DNA of 54,631 bases from a virus: positions 1-54,631 of IMG/VR virus record IMGVR_UViG_3300044712_001664. The stretch is one strand, 5' to 3'. The notes beneath the pieces were generated by a model. It saw only the letters and a program-made list of their open reading frames with translations, had not been told where the DNA came from and made no database searches. The position numbers and the translations under genes are program-made. Below are positions 20,193 to 28,998 of this stretch, piece by piece; position 1 is the stretch's first letter, and each line of letters opens with the position of its first letter.

Positions 20193-21961
20193 GAAACGCA
20201 AATGTTCTGATTGATGGCGTCAATGTTGTAGTTGCGCCATCATACAATCCTCCGCCTGATATGCTTCAAGCATTTGATCAAGCGGACGTTTTGTATTTCG
20301 ACACAGAAACAACGGGGTTGAGTCCGTGGACAAGTGAACTTGCACTGCTGCAGATTTATGAACCAAATAGCAAGCAATGTTTGCTGGCTCGTATCGGAGA
20401 GAATTGGAAACCAGAACCTTGGGTTGTCGATCTGTGGTCGAAGGGCAAAACGTTCGCTGGGCATAACATTGCAGGGTTTGATCTGCATTTTCTGGCTTTG
20501 GCCGGTGTACCGTGGGCGAAGAGCAAGTACTTTGATACGCTGATCGGTGAGTCGATCATTTCGACAACTAACCGATCTGGTGTCAGCAAATCACTGCGCG
20601 CGTCAGTCAAGCGTCGCACAGGGTACGAAGTCGATAAGTCAATCACACATGGTCGTTGGAGAGCAGAAGATCTAGATGAAAAGCAGATTATCTATGGTGC
20701 GACGGACGTGTTGGTACTGCCAGAATTGTTCGCTGAACAGAACGATCGCGCAAGTCAGACAGGGCAGACCAATGCACTGGCAATGGAAATGGAAGTTATG
20801 CCGGTGTTTACACGTATGTCGCTCAATGGTCTCCCTATCGATCGGGGCAATCTGTCGTTATATCTCGACCAGCAGAAAGTGAACGCTGCCAAAGCAGAAC
20901 AAATTCTGAATGAACGGCTTGGTGCGATCAACTACAACTCACCCGTGCAACTCAAACGTGCACTTGCATCAATCGGTATTGACTTAGAGTCTACTGCCAA
21001 AGATGCGCTGATTGACATCATCTTGTTTGACCCAGATAGTGAAAATGCAAAACTCCTTAAAGCTATTCTCGATTGGCGCGCTCCGGCGAAACGGTCCGCG
21101 ATGTACGGATCCATTGAATGGCAAAATGAACATATCCAATGGGATGACCGTGTACATGCTCGATTTTGGCAGGTTGGTGCTGACACAACAAGAGTCTCGT
21201 CGTCGGACCCTAACTTGCAACAAGTCCCGAAGGACGGACGTTGGATCTTTGGCAACGTCCCGGGGCATAAAATTGTTAGCGTGGATTACTCTCAGGTTGA
21301 AGTTCGGATCGCTGCGGATATATGTAATGATCAAGACTTGATCCGCTTGCTGGTCGAGGATGATGTACACCGAGCTATTGCAGCCCAAGTTTTTGCATGT
21401 CATCCGGCCGATGTCACGCCGAAGCAACGCAAGTTAGCGAAAGCAATGGTGTTCACCCTGCTATTCGGCGGTGGCCCGAAGCGCTTCTGGGAATACGCGA
21501 GGCACAATGGCAGTGAGATGGAGTTCGATGAAGCCGTCTCGATGTTCCAAGCGTTTTTCCGAGCATTTCAAGGTTTATGGAACATGCGTCAAAAGGCATA
21601 TGCAATTTGCCGCACGCGTAACAGCGCAGTCATCACCCTGCCCAATGGCGCCCGCCGCGTTTTGGCTGGTCGATCAATGACTCCAAGTATCATCTTGAAT
21701 ACGCCGGTGCAAGGTACTGCTGCAGTTGGTATGAAACTTGGTCTGATCGAGGCTGGCAAAAAGCATCTGGACATTTATCTTGGTGCTGTGGTGCACGATG
21801 AAGCGGTGGCTTGCGTACCTGATGATATTGCTGAACCGTATGCCAGAGCTATGCAAGATTGCTTGGTACGTGGCATGCAGAGCGTGGTGCATAATTGTCC
21901 GATCAAAGCGGAAATCGCTCGCAACAAAGACGGTTCATTACCCAACGTTTGGTTAGCATAG
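20189..21961 (+). CDS. polA: Family A DNA polymerase with 3'-5' exonuclease domain (590 aa)
   Basis: The phage replicative polymerase. The exonuclease domain has YFDTETTGLSP (Asp38, Glu40) and GHNIAGFDLHFL, so proofreading residues are present. Polymerase motif A VSVDYSQVEVR is near residue 365, motif B RKLAKAMVFTLLFGG near 415-430 and motif C VVHDEAV near 533. Length and domain order fit phage PolA proteins without a 5' nuclease domain. The start overlaps the upstream stop (ATGA). Confidence 0.97.
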   Translation: MRNANVLIDGVNVVVAPSYNPPPDMLQAFDQADVLYFDTETTGLSPWTSELALLQIYEPNSKQCLLARIGENWKPEPWVVDLWSKGKTFAGHNIAGFDLHFLALAGVPWAKSKYFDTLIGESIISTTNRSGVSKSLRASVKRRTGYEVDKSITHGRWRAEDLDEKQIIYGATDVLVLPELFAEQNDRASQTGQTNALAMEMEVMPVFTRMSLNGLPIDRGNLSLYLDQQKVNAAKAEQILNERLGAINYNSPVQLKRALASIGIDLESTAKDALIDIILFDPDSENAKLLKAILDWRAPAKRSAMYGSIEWQNEHIQWDDRVHARFWQVGADTTRVSSSDPNLQQVPKDGRWIFGNVPGHKIVSVDYSQVEVRIAADICNDQDLIRLLVEDDVHRAIAAQVFACHPADVTPKQRKLAKAMVFTLLFGGGPKRFWEYARHNGSEMEFDEAVSMFQAFFRAFQGLWNMRQKAYAICRTRNSAVITLPNGARRVLAGRSMTPSIILNTPVQGTAAVGMKLGLIEAGKKHLDIYLGAVVHDEAVACVPDDIAEPYARAMQDCLVRGMQSVVHNCPIKAEIARNKDGSLPNVWLA

Positions 21962-21968
21962 GAGAACA

Positions 21969-22427
21969 ATGAAAAGCTCGAACGATATGTATATGGATAT
22001 GTACATGCTGGCGAAGAACATGGAAGTTTATGCGCCGCATAGTTTGACAATGGGTCTGGAATATCTGGCCCGCGTGCAGCGGGTTGTATCTGCGCCGGTT
22101 GAAGGTTGTGTTGTAGAAAATGGTCAAATACCAACCAAAGATCAACTGCGCACCTACACGTTGGCCATGATGGTTGAGTTGACTGAGTGGTTGCAGACGT
22201 TGGACTGGAAACCGTGGAAAGAAAAAGCGATTGATGGCGAGCGCGTGCTGGATGAATTCGCCGACATTCTGGCATTCCAGGGGATCCTGATCCACTACCT
22301 CAATTGCTTAGGCTTCTCGGCTGCCCAGATCGCTGAGGCGTACAACCGCAAATCGATTGTTAACATGGGTCGATTTATGGGCAATCACGGCGAAGAGTAT
22401 AAGCAGAAATCTCTGTTTAAGGAGTAA
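21969..22427 (+). CDS. Dimeric dUTPase-like (possibly dCTPase) all-alpha pyrophosphatase (152 aa)
   Basis: All-helical, with MMVELTEWLQTLDWKPWK followed by VLDEFADILAFQGILIHYL, the ExxE...DExxD metal-binding layout of dimeric dUTPase and the MazG-related fold. It would hydrolyse dUTP and, in T4 gp56-type enzymes, also dCTP to monophosphates. It lies directly before a kinase, deaminase and TS-family enzyme, a nucleotide pathway block. dCTPase activity is inferred from that context. Confidence 0.8.
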   Translation: MKSSNDMYMDMYMLAKNMEVYAPHSLTMGLEYLARVQRVVSAPVEGCVVENGQIPTKDQLRTYTLAMMVELTEWLQTLDWKPWKEKAIDGERVLDEFADILAFQGILIHYLNCLGFSAAQIAEAYNRKSIVNMGRFMGNHGEEYKQKSLFKE

Positions 22428-22430
22428 GCC

Positions 22431-23372
22431 ATGTCAGTCATTGTAGTTGATGGCCCGAATAAAGCGGGCAAGTCGACCTTGATCGAAAACACCAGAGTAG
22501 CATTAGCTGCTCTGGGTTTCGACGTTTTGGTGCGGCATTGGGGTCCGCTACAGACCGATGACCGCGAATACGCGGAACCGCTAGCAGAGGATTGCAATGC
22601 CGATCGCGTAACAATTTGGGATCGGTCGTGGGCGTCTGAGCATGTGTATGGTAAATTGCTTGGTCGGCAAAATCGGCGGCTGGCGCGTGATCCGTGGCTT
22701 GGAGAGTTTTTGCACCGTCGTGCCGTGATTGGCAATGGACAAACATTTATACTTGCACCCCGTGGAGACCAGAATGTCAAGCGGTTGGACGCATCGGATG
22801 CAGATTACAGCTTTAGTCCAGCTGCCGAAACACGTGCATTCATTGAATATGCGCTACGTTTCAAGTGGCATGGATTGCTGAACGATTACACGTCAGAGTC
22901 ATTGGCAACAAACACCAATCGCCTGGTTACCGCTGCTACGTCCGGTGCGCGCAAACCACTGGGCAAGAATATTCTGGTCGGCAAAAACCGCCATGTATTG
23001 ATCATTGGATCGAAGCACGTTGATGACCCGTACCCTGGTGGGTGGTTGCCATTCGGAACCGAGCGGCTGATTGCCTTTGCTCGGTTCTTCGGTGATCACG
23101 GGTTGAATGCTTCGTGGGCAGAGGCCGATGGTTTGACCGCTTCTGTATTGAACGATTATTCATTTGTGCTGTGCGTCGGCAAACATGCGTTCGATACCTG
23201 CCGGCGCCTTAGCCCGTACAAAACCGTATATCTGGTCTACATTCCAGTGCCCGGCGGACAATACACGGAAGCCCAGGCAGCAGCGCAATTCAACGCATTG
23301 CAAGAAGAGCAGACCGTAGTGTATTTCAAGTACTTGTTGAAAGGAGATTGGGGTGGCACGCAATATCTCTAA
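22431..23372 (+). CDS. Deoxynucleoside monophosphate kinase fused to a second domain (313 aa)
   Basis: P-loop VVDGPNKAGKSTLI at residues 5-18, then IWDRSWASEHVYGKLLG as in thymidylate kinase-like enzymes. The N-terminal domain (about 1-165) should phosphorylate a dNMP. The C-terminal domain (about 180-313: GKNRHVLIIGSKHVDDPYPGGWLPFGT...SFVLCVGKHAFD...VYLVYIPVPGG) has the outline of a uracil-DNA-glycosylase-like fold, a weak call. The gene overlaps the next one by 20 bases. Confidence 0.78.
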   Translation: MSVIVVDGPNKAGKSTLIENTRVALAALGFDVLVRHWGPLQTDDREYAEPLAEDCNADRVTIWDRSWASEHVYGKLLGRQNRRLARDPWLGEFLHRRAVIGNGQTFILAPRGDQNVKRLDASDADYSFSPAAETRAFIEYALRFKWHGLLNDYTSESLATNTNRLVTAATSGARKPLGKNILVGKNRHVLIIGSKHVDDPYPGGWLPFGTERLIAFARFFGDHGLNASWAEADGLTASVLNDYSFVLCVGKHAFDTCRRLSPYKTVYLVYIPVPGGQYTEAQAAAQFNALQEEQTVVYFKYLLKGDWGGTQYL

Positions 23373-23814
23373 ACGCCCTACGATGTATGAAACCTTTGCG
23401 ACCATTGTTACTGCACTTGGTGAACGATCAACGTGCTCAGCACGTGCGAAAGTCGGGGCGCTACTTTTCGATGGTGAAAACCGTATCATTGCAACAGGCT
23501 ACAACGGAGTTCCGTTTGGCTTTGCTCATTGCGATGATCTGGGTTGCGACAAGGACTCTGATGGTCATTGTAAAAACGCGATCCATGCTGAGGAAAACGC
23601 CCTACTGCAATGTGCGATTATCGGTCGGTCAACTGTCGGTTTGCGCCTCTTCACAACCCATTCACCTTGCTGGAAGTGCACCCTCAGACTCATCCAAGCA
23701 GGAATAACGGAGATCATATACATCAGTCCATATGGCAGTGATCTCCAGAAAGTCATCAAGACGCTGAATGTACACCACATCAGCTTATCACAGTTCGTAG
23801 GAGAAGTTAAATGA
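23353..23814 (+). CDS. Deoxycytidylate deaminase (153 aa)
   Basis: GTG start at 23353 after AAGGAG. Converts dCMP to dUMP. Zinc ligands are His78 and Cys106/Cys109 in HAEEN and SPCWKC; Glu80 is the catalytic proton shuttle. The extra Cys/His near CDDLGCDKDSDGHC (60-73) matches the second zinc site of phage dCMP deaminases. Its stop overlaps the TS-family gene. Confidence 0.93.
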   Translation: MARNISKRPTMYETFATIVTALGERSTCSARAKVGALLFDGENRIIATGYNGVPFGFAHCDDLGCDKDSDGHCKNAIHAEENALLQCAIIGRSTVGLRLFTTHSPCWKCTLRLIQAGITEIIYISPYGSDLQKVIKTLNVHHISLSQFVGEVK

Positions 23815-24536
23815 ATGTAATGCAGCGATACCTGCGACGTTTGTCGCGGGGCGTCACACAAAATCCCCGGGGAATGAAGACGAACGCGATGTTCAATGAG
23901 ACGTTCATCTACACGCCGGGCACCTGCTGGCGTCGGCCGAGAGATAACCCGGCCATCGGATTTGCCGAAGGTCTGCAACTGATTGGTGGGCTGGAAAACA
24001 AATTAGCCATCCGTGCAGCTGCGCCGGCGGTTGACATCAATTTGTTTGGCCCAACGTCGTTCTACGGGCCACGGACCAGGGGACAGTTTAAGCGAGTTGT
24101 TGAAGAACTGCAGGCAGATCGTGATAGTCGGCGAGCTGTGGTTATGGTTGCAAACCCGTATGACGTCTCATCTACGATGCCGTGCACAATGGGCATGCAA
24201 TTCTATTATGTCACCGGACTCAACCTGCTTAGCGCCACCATTACCATGCGCAGTAGCGACGCTGTTTGGGGATTACCGTATGATATGATCCAGTTTGGCA
24301 TGGTGCATCTGGCTTTAGCCAATATCCTCGGCGCAGAACCGGGGGATGCAATCATCAACATCGGCAATGCCCATGTGTACGAAGACCACACTGGTGGTAA
24401 TGATTGGCGCATGAATAAGTTTAGCATGCCCAAGTTTACGACCTGGGCGGAGTATGAAACCTGGGCGACCAACACAGTGGAATTCTGTCCGAGTCGCCGG
24501 GAACTTGAAGGGTTGTTTAATTTGCGGGAGGTCTAA
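23811..24536 (+). CDS. Thymidylate synthase family enzyme, likely dCMP-directed (241 aa)
   Basis: Catalytic Cys125 in PCTMGMQFYY, Arg pair in DRDSRR (104-108), RSSDAVWGLPYD (147-158) and GNAHVYEDH (185-193) are the classic TS blocks. The residue equal to Asn177 of E. coli ThyA, which reads the uracil base, is Asp158 here. Asp at this place marks T4 dCMP hydroxymethylase and other dCMP-using members. So the enzyme may modify dCMP rather than make dTMP. The fold call is firm and the substrate is inferred. Confidence 0.88.
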   Translation: MNVMQRYLRRLSRGVTQNPRGMKTNAMFNETFIYTPGTCWRRPRDNPAIGFAEGLQLIGGLENKLAIRAAAPAVDINLFGPTSFYGPRTRGQFKRVVEELQADRDSRRAVVMVANPYDVSSTMPCTMGMQFYYVTGLNLLSATITMRSSDAVWGLPYDMIQFGMVHLALANILGAEPGDAIINIGNAHVYEDHTGGNDWRMNKFSMPKFTTWAEYETWATNTVEFCPSRRELEGLFNLREV

Positions 24537-25559
24537 ATGAACAGATTGTTTGATGCAATGTCAGCAAGCAATCGTCAGGTCGGGTGGCAAACCTTTGGCC
24601 AGACATTCACCACAAACATCAATGCATCGGATGCATTGACCGAAATCGGTGGCGACTTCGAGATCTTCAAAGCGCCGCTCTATGCACGGATCAACAATAA
24701 ACCTGTACTGCTCGAGGGCGAATACCAACTTATGCGCGAGCTTGGCGACGGTTATGTTTCTTTTGGCCGCTGCAAAAGCGCGTATAACATCATGCAACGC
24801 AAGGACTTTGCACGGATCCTCGACGATCTGACGCTGCGGTGGCCATTGGAAACCGCAGGGCATTTGAACGATGGACAGACGGTGTTTTTCATGTTGAATG
24901 CCGGGTCCATTGAAATTAAGGGTGATCCGGTATCAACGTACTTCCTGGTGGTAGACACTGCTGACGGTGGCACTTCTGCCAAGGCAATGTTCACAGGTCT
25001 GCGACTACGCTGTTGGAACGCATTGGTCACCGCCATGAAGCAATCCATTGTCAACATGTCAATGCAGCACCGTACAAATATCCAACGTGACATGTCGTTT
25101 ACAATGGATATTGCCGGCAAGATGGAACAGTCGCAGTCGGCAATGATCGAACGGTTTGATTGGATGGCGCGGAAAGTTATGTCGCCGGTAGAGGTATACC
25201 GGGTGCTTGAATACACTTTTCCGATGCCCAGACGTCCAGCGAAAATGGACCTGTTGGAGATCATTCCAGAAGACAACGATGACCTGGCTGATATTCGTGT
25301 CGGCGGTGAGAACGCTGCTTATGCATACGAATACGGTCGTGAACTCGCAACGACGAAGCGCAATGCGACTGAGTTGTTGCTTGAACGATTGAACGATGAA
25401 ATTCCGCAGTTGGCCAATACCGGTTGGGCAGTATACAACGCTGCAGTTGAACTTGCGGATTGGCGCCCTGGGACTGACAGCATGTATGTTGATGCTTTGT
25501 TTGGCCAGCGTGCAGCAGAGAAAAAGCGGGCATTTGCCGCTGTTATGAAAGAACTTTAA
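24537..25559 (+). CDS. DUF932-family phage protein (340 aa)
   Basis: Begins MNRLFDAMSASNRQVGWQTFGQTF. A mid-protein block (TVFFMLNAGSIEIKGDPVSTYFLVVDTADGGTSAKAMFTGLRLRCWNALVTAMKQS) matches the DUF932/phage-plasmid family pattern, with a helical C-terminal part. The family's biochemical role is unknown. It starts directly after the previous stop codon. Confidence 0.75.
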   Translation: MNRLFDAMSASNRQVGWQTFGQTFTTNINASDALTEIGGDFEIFKAPLYARINNKPVLLEGEYQLMRELGDGYVSFGRCKSAYNIMQRKDFARILDDLTLRWPLETAGHLNDGQTVFFMLNAGSIEIKGDPVSTYFLVVDTADGGTSAKAMFTGLRLRCWNALVTAMKQSIVNMSMQHRTNIQRDMSFTMDIAGKMEQSQSAMIERFDWMARKVMSPVEVYRVLEYTFPMPRRPAKMDLLEIIPEDNDDLADIRVGGENAAYAYEYGRELATTKRNATELLLERLNDEIPQLANTGWAVYNAAVELADWRPGTDSMYVDALFGQRAAEKKRAFAAVMKEL

Positions 25560-25560
25560 C

Positions 25561-25905
25561 ATGACATTCGGTATTGCTCGCATAATCTTCCACGTTGAGA
25601 AGCGATTTGAGCGTCTTGGCATTGCATTATTCATTGCGCAAAAGTCGCCTGACGGCGAACATATTGCATATATGAAAACTGCAACGTTCCAGGAGCAAGA
25701 CCGTTCAGTGATGCCAGATGCTGATCCGCTCTTTGTCGATCAAATTGATGCGCAAAGTTTGATGGATCAACTGTGGAATGCTGGCATTAGACCGACAGAT
25801 AGTCGTGATAAAAGCGACGTCATCAATGCTAAGGATAGACATATCGACAGCATGCGTGAAGTGGTCGATGGTTTGTTCAGTTTACTTGAAGCGAAAAAGA
25901 GGTAA
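25561..25905 (+). CDS. Unknown protein (114 aa)
   Basis: Begins MTFGIARIIFHVEKRFERLGIALFIAQKSPDGEHIAYMKT. Mixed beta then helical, soluble. Starts 1 base after the previous stop. No motif recognised; placed within the nucleotide and replication block. Confidence 0.7.
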   Translation: MTFGIARIIFHVEKRFERLGIALFIAQKSPDGEHIAYMKTATFQEQDRSVMPDADPLFVDQIDAQSLMDQLWNAGIRPTDSRDKSDVINAKDRHIDSMREVVDGLFSLLEAKKR

Positions 25906-25907
25906 TC

Positions 25908-26684
25908 ATGGGCGACAAAAAGTTCAGGGTAGTGGGTGCGACTCGCGATGAGTCAAACCTGACGGAGTTGAACGCAACTACGGCGGTCAACAATGGTTTT
26001 ATTGATCACGCGGATTGGTTGGCGCACGTTATGCGCTATGCAGTGGTCATGGATGAAATGAAGCACGGGCACCAGACCTCGTTGCTCGATGTTGGCTGCG
26101 GCAATTTCCCGCTGCTCACTTTCCTTTGGCGCAATCGTGTGCCGATGCAAACATTGCACTATACTGGTATCGACATGCGCGCAACGCCGGGTTGGTTGGA
26201 AGGCAAGTTGCCTGACTGCAACATGATTGACCTGGTGCAGATGAATATCGTGAAAGATGACCCGGCTCAGATCGGTAAGCATCAAATCGTTGTGTGCACT
26301 GAAATGCTGGAGCATATCGACAAACGTGATGCACTGGAATTAATGAAGCGCCTACGCAGTTGGATCACACCTGATGGCCTGCTGTTCCTCAGTTCGCCGA
26401 ACCTCGGTGGTTCGCCGACCGTGGCGGACAATCACGTTGGACCTGATGGCGAACCGCGGGAGTGGACGTATGAAGGTAAATTGCGATTGCTTGCGGCCAC
26501 TGGCTTTCGCGTTGTTGACTCGCTTGGCACGTTCATCCGGCTGGATCATATCCCAGACCGCTTCTGGACAGAAGACACCCAGCGCATCAAGGAACGTTTG
26601 CCAAACTCTTTTTTCCGCGTCTTTGCAGCCGCTGCTTTTCCGGCCGAAGCCAACAATGCAATGATCATTGCCCGGCCAGAATAG
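25908..26684 (+). CDS. SAM-dependent methyltransferase, class I (258 aa)
   Basis: Motif I SLLDVGCGNFPLL, motif II region YTGIDMRATPGW, and VVCTEMLEHIDKRDALELMKRLRSWITPDGLLFLSSPN give the Rossmann methyltransferase fold. There is no DPPY or PCQ motif, so it is not a classical DNA N6-adenine or C5-cytosine methylase. The substrate could be a small molecule, protein or modified base. Its place after the TS-family enzyme would fit DNA hypermodification, as inference. Confidence 0.8.
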   Translation: MGDKKFRVVGATRDESNLTELNATTAVNNGFIDHADWLAHVMRYAVVMDEMKHGHQTSLLDVGCGNFPLLTFLWRNRVPMQTLHYTGIDMRATPGWLEGKLPDCNMIDLVQMNIVKDDPAQIGKHQIVVCTEMLEHIDKRDALELMKRLRSWITPDGLLFLSSPNLGGSPTVADNHVGPDGEPREWTYEGKLRLLAATGFRVVDSLGTFIRLDHIPDRFWTEDTQRIKERLPNSFFRVFAAAAFPAEANNAMIIARPE

Positions 26685-26685
26685 C

Positions 26686-28821
26686 ATGAACATCGACGCT
26701 GTTCTAGAAATCGCGCGATTGGGGTTTCGCGTGCACCCATTGCAGGTGCGCAACAAAATCCCCATCCTAGGACAGTGGGAAAAACGAGCCACGGTTACTG
26801 AGTCCACCATTCGGTTGTGGGCATCGCAACATAAAGGCTGCAACTGGGGCATTGCCACAGGTGAAGAAAGCGGAATAATTGTTGTCGATGTCGACCCGAA
26901 AAACGGTGGCGACGAGTCCTGGGAAAAGATCGAAAAAGAACACGGTGTTGTTGAAACAGTCTCTGCCCTGACAGGGTCTGGCGGAATGCATTATTATTTT
27001 GCTTATCCTGCGGGGTATGAGATTGGTAATAGTTCTGGGCGCATTGGCAAGGGTATTGACGTGCGTGGTAACAACGGGCAGGTCGTGGCGCCGGGCAGCA
27101 TTCATCCTAATGGCAATGTCTATAAGTGGGTGAACAGTCCGTACGCATGCGACTTGCTTGAGGTTCCCAAGTGGATGCTGGAGTTAATCCAGACGGAGAA
27201 CGCCGCGGAGTTCTCGAAAGTCGGCGCTTCGATGGATAAGGGAAACCGGAACAACAGTATCTTTCATGCAGCATTGGCACTTGCTCGCCAGGGAACACCA
27301 CAGGATTTTGCAATTGCGGTTGTACAAAAATGGGTTGCTGAACAAAACCACACAGATATTCCTGAAAGCGAGATCCTTGCAACGATCGACAGCGCGTACA
27401 AAGCCGCTAACAAAAAGTCTGTCGATAATCTGGAACGCTCAGACACGTTCAACGCAGAGATGCTTATCAGTTCATACGGCGAAGATCTGATCTATGTGCC
27501 GGGAATTGGTTGGCACTACTGGAACGGAAAATTCTGGGAACCGGATGAAGATAACGCACGAATATCGCAGCTGTTCATCAAATGCATGAAGGCGATGCGT
27601 GATGAAGCAATTGAAAAGATGGCCGGAGTATCTGCACGTGGTGAAGCAAAAGAACTTGGCGGGATTGTTCAGTGGGCGATCAGATCAATGTCGGCTAGCA
27701 GTATCAACGCCGCGATCAATCTTGCAACAACGTTCGCCGAGGTTCGTAGGACCACCGCCGACATTGATCCGATAGGTACTTTATGGCTGCTCAATTGTAA
27801 CAACGGCACTGTGGATCTGCGCACTGGTCAGATCAGGCCGCACGACAAAAAGGACCTGATCACAAAAATGATTGCACTGGACTACGATCCATCAGCCCAA
27901 TGTCCATTCTGGGAGTCCACCTTTGACCTCATCTTCGAAGGCAACAAGAATCTCATATCGTTCATGCAAAAAGCGCTGGGCTACTCCATCACTGGCTCGA
28001 CAGATGAACGCTGTTTTTTCATTTGCTGGGGTGAGTCTGGAGCGAACGGGAAGAGTACGATACTCGAAACGGTGCAGGATATCATGGGTTACGGGTATTC
28101 GCAGATGTCTGACATGGTGGTCATTACCAGCAGCACTGTGGATAACCGTGTATCGTCCAGCCTGGCGAAGTTGCAAGGTTCGCGTTTCGTTAGCATGAAT
28201 GAAGCAGAGGAGCACCAAAAGCTTAGTGAAGCATTGGTCAAGCAATTGACCGGTGGCGACACAGTGCAGGCGTGCTATAAATACAAGAACCCGTTTGAGT
28301 ACAAACCGGTGTTCAAATTGTGGGTGCGCACAAATGAAAAGCCGATCATTCGATCGCAGAACAATGCCATCTGGGAACGCATCAAACTTATACCGTTTGA
28401 GAAGTCGATCCCGAAAGATAAGCGTTTACCGCGGTCGGAGGTTGATGCAAAGTTGCTCGCTGAGCGACAAGGCATCTTGACCTGGTTGGTGCGAGGCGCG
28501 CAGTTATGGATGACAGAACGGTTGCATGATACATCGGAAGTTACTGCTGCAGTGCAAGGTTATCGTACTGATAGTGACATCATCCGGTTGTTCATGGACG
28601 AATGCATGGAGGAAGGTAATGGCGCGAAGGTGAAGAGTGCTGATGCATATCAAGCTTTTGTTGGATGGTGCAGAGATGCCGGTGAAAAATATGTAATGAC
28701 CAGAACGAAATTTGTGCAGCGTTGCGCAGCTTTAACTGGCCAACCTGTATCACGGTCCGGCGGCCACACCTACATCATGGGTGCGAAGCTCAACAACCAA
28801 GCGTCGATGTACGTTAACTAG
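26686..28821 (+). CDS. Primase-polymerase / D5-type SF3 helicase (711 aa)
   Basis: The ATG at 26686 gives MNIDAVLEIARLGFRVHPLQ. The N-terminal prim-pol domain (about 1-180) has IIVVDVDPKNGG and GIDVRGNNGQVVAPGSIHPNG. A D5_N-like region follows (SQLFIKCMKAMRDEAIEKMAG). The SF3 helicase has Walker A GESGANGKSTIL near residue 450, Walker B FVSMNEAEE and motif C KLWVRTNEKP. It probably primes and unwinds at the fork, working with the polymerase at 20189. Confidence 0.93.
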   Translation: MNIDAVLEIARLGFRVHPLQVRNKIPILGQWEKRATVTESTIRLWASQHKGCNWGIATGEESGIIVVDVDPKNGGDESWEKIEKEHGVVETVSALTGSGGMHYYFAYPAGYEIGNSSGRIGKGIDVRGNNGQVVAPGSIHPNGNVYKWVNSPYACDLLEVPKWMLELIQTENAAEFSKVGASMDKGNRNNSIFHAALALARQGTPQDFAIAVVQKWVAEQNHTDIPESEILATIDSAYKAANKKSVDNLERSDTFNAEMLISSYGEDLIYVPGIGWHYWNGKFWEPDEDNARISQLFIKCMKAMRDEAIEKMAGVSARGEAKELGGIVQWAIRSMSASSINAAINLATTFAEVRRTTADIDPIGTLWLLNCNNGTVDLRTGQIRPHDKKDLITKMIALDYDPSAQCPFWESTFDLIFEGNKNLISFMQKALGYSITGSTDERCFFICWGESGANGKSTILETVQDIMGYGYSQMSDMVVITSSTVDNRVSSSLAKLQGSRFVSMNEAEEHQKLSEALVKQLTGGDTVQACYKYKNPFEYKPVFKLWVRTNEKPIIRSQNNAIWERIKLIPFEKSIPKDKRLPRSEVDAKLLAERQGILTWLVRGAQLWMTERLHDTSEVTAAVQGYRTDSDIIRLFMDECMEEGNGAKVKSADAYQAFVGWCRDAGEKYVMTRTKFVQRCAALTGQPVSRSGGHTYIMGAKLNNQASMYVN

Positions 28822-28830
28822 GGAGGAATG

Positions 28831-28995
28831 ATGAACATTTTTGATAAGATACTGCACGCATTGGATGGGCACGTTTGGACAGAATGGGTACTACATCGTG
28901 CGTGCAACGGCGATGAAGAATACGAAGAGCGACGCTGCGAAATCTGTGGTACAACGCAGCAACGCAGTTCAGATGGCGATTTTTTGGAGAAGTAA
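28831..28995 (+). CDS. Small Cys-rich protein (54 aa)
   Basis: GGGAGG before the ATG at 28831. MNIFDKILHALDGHVWTEWVLHRACNGDEEYEERRCEICGTTQQR... has one upstream Cys and a CEIC pair, a possible half zinc knuckle. Located between primase-helicase and nuclease genes. Function unknown. Confidence 0.6.
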   Translation: MNIFDKILHALDGHVWTEWVLHRACNGDEEYEERRCEICGTTQQRSSDGDFLEK

Positions 28996-28998
28996 GCA

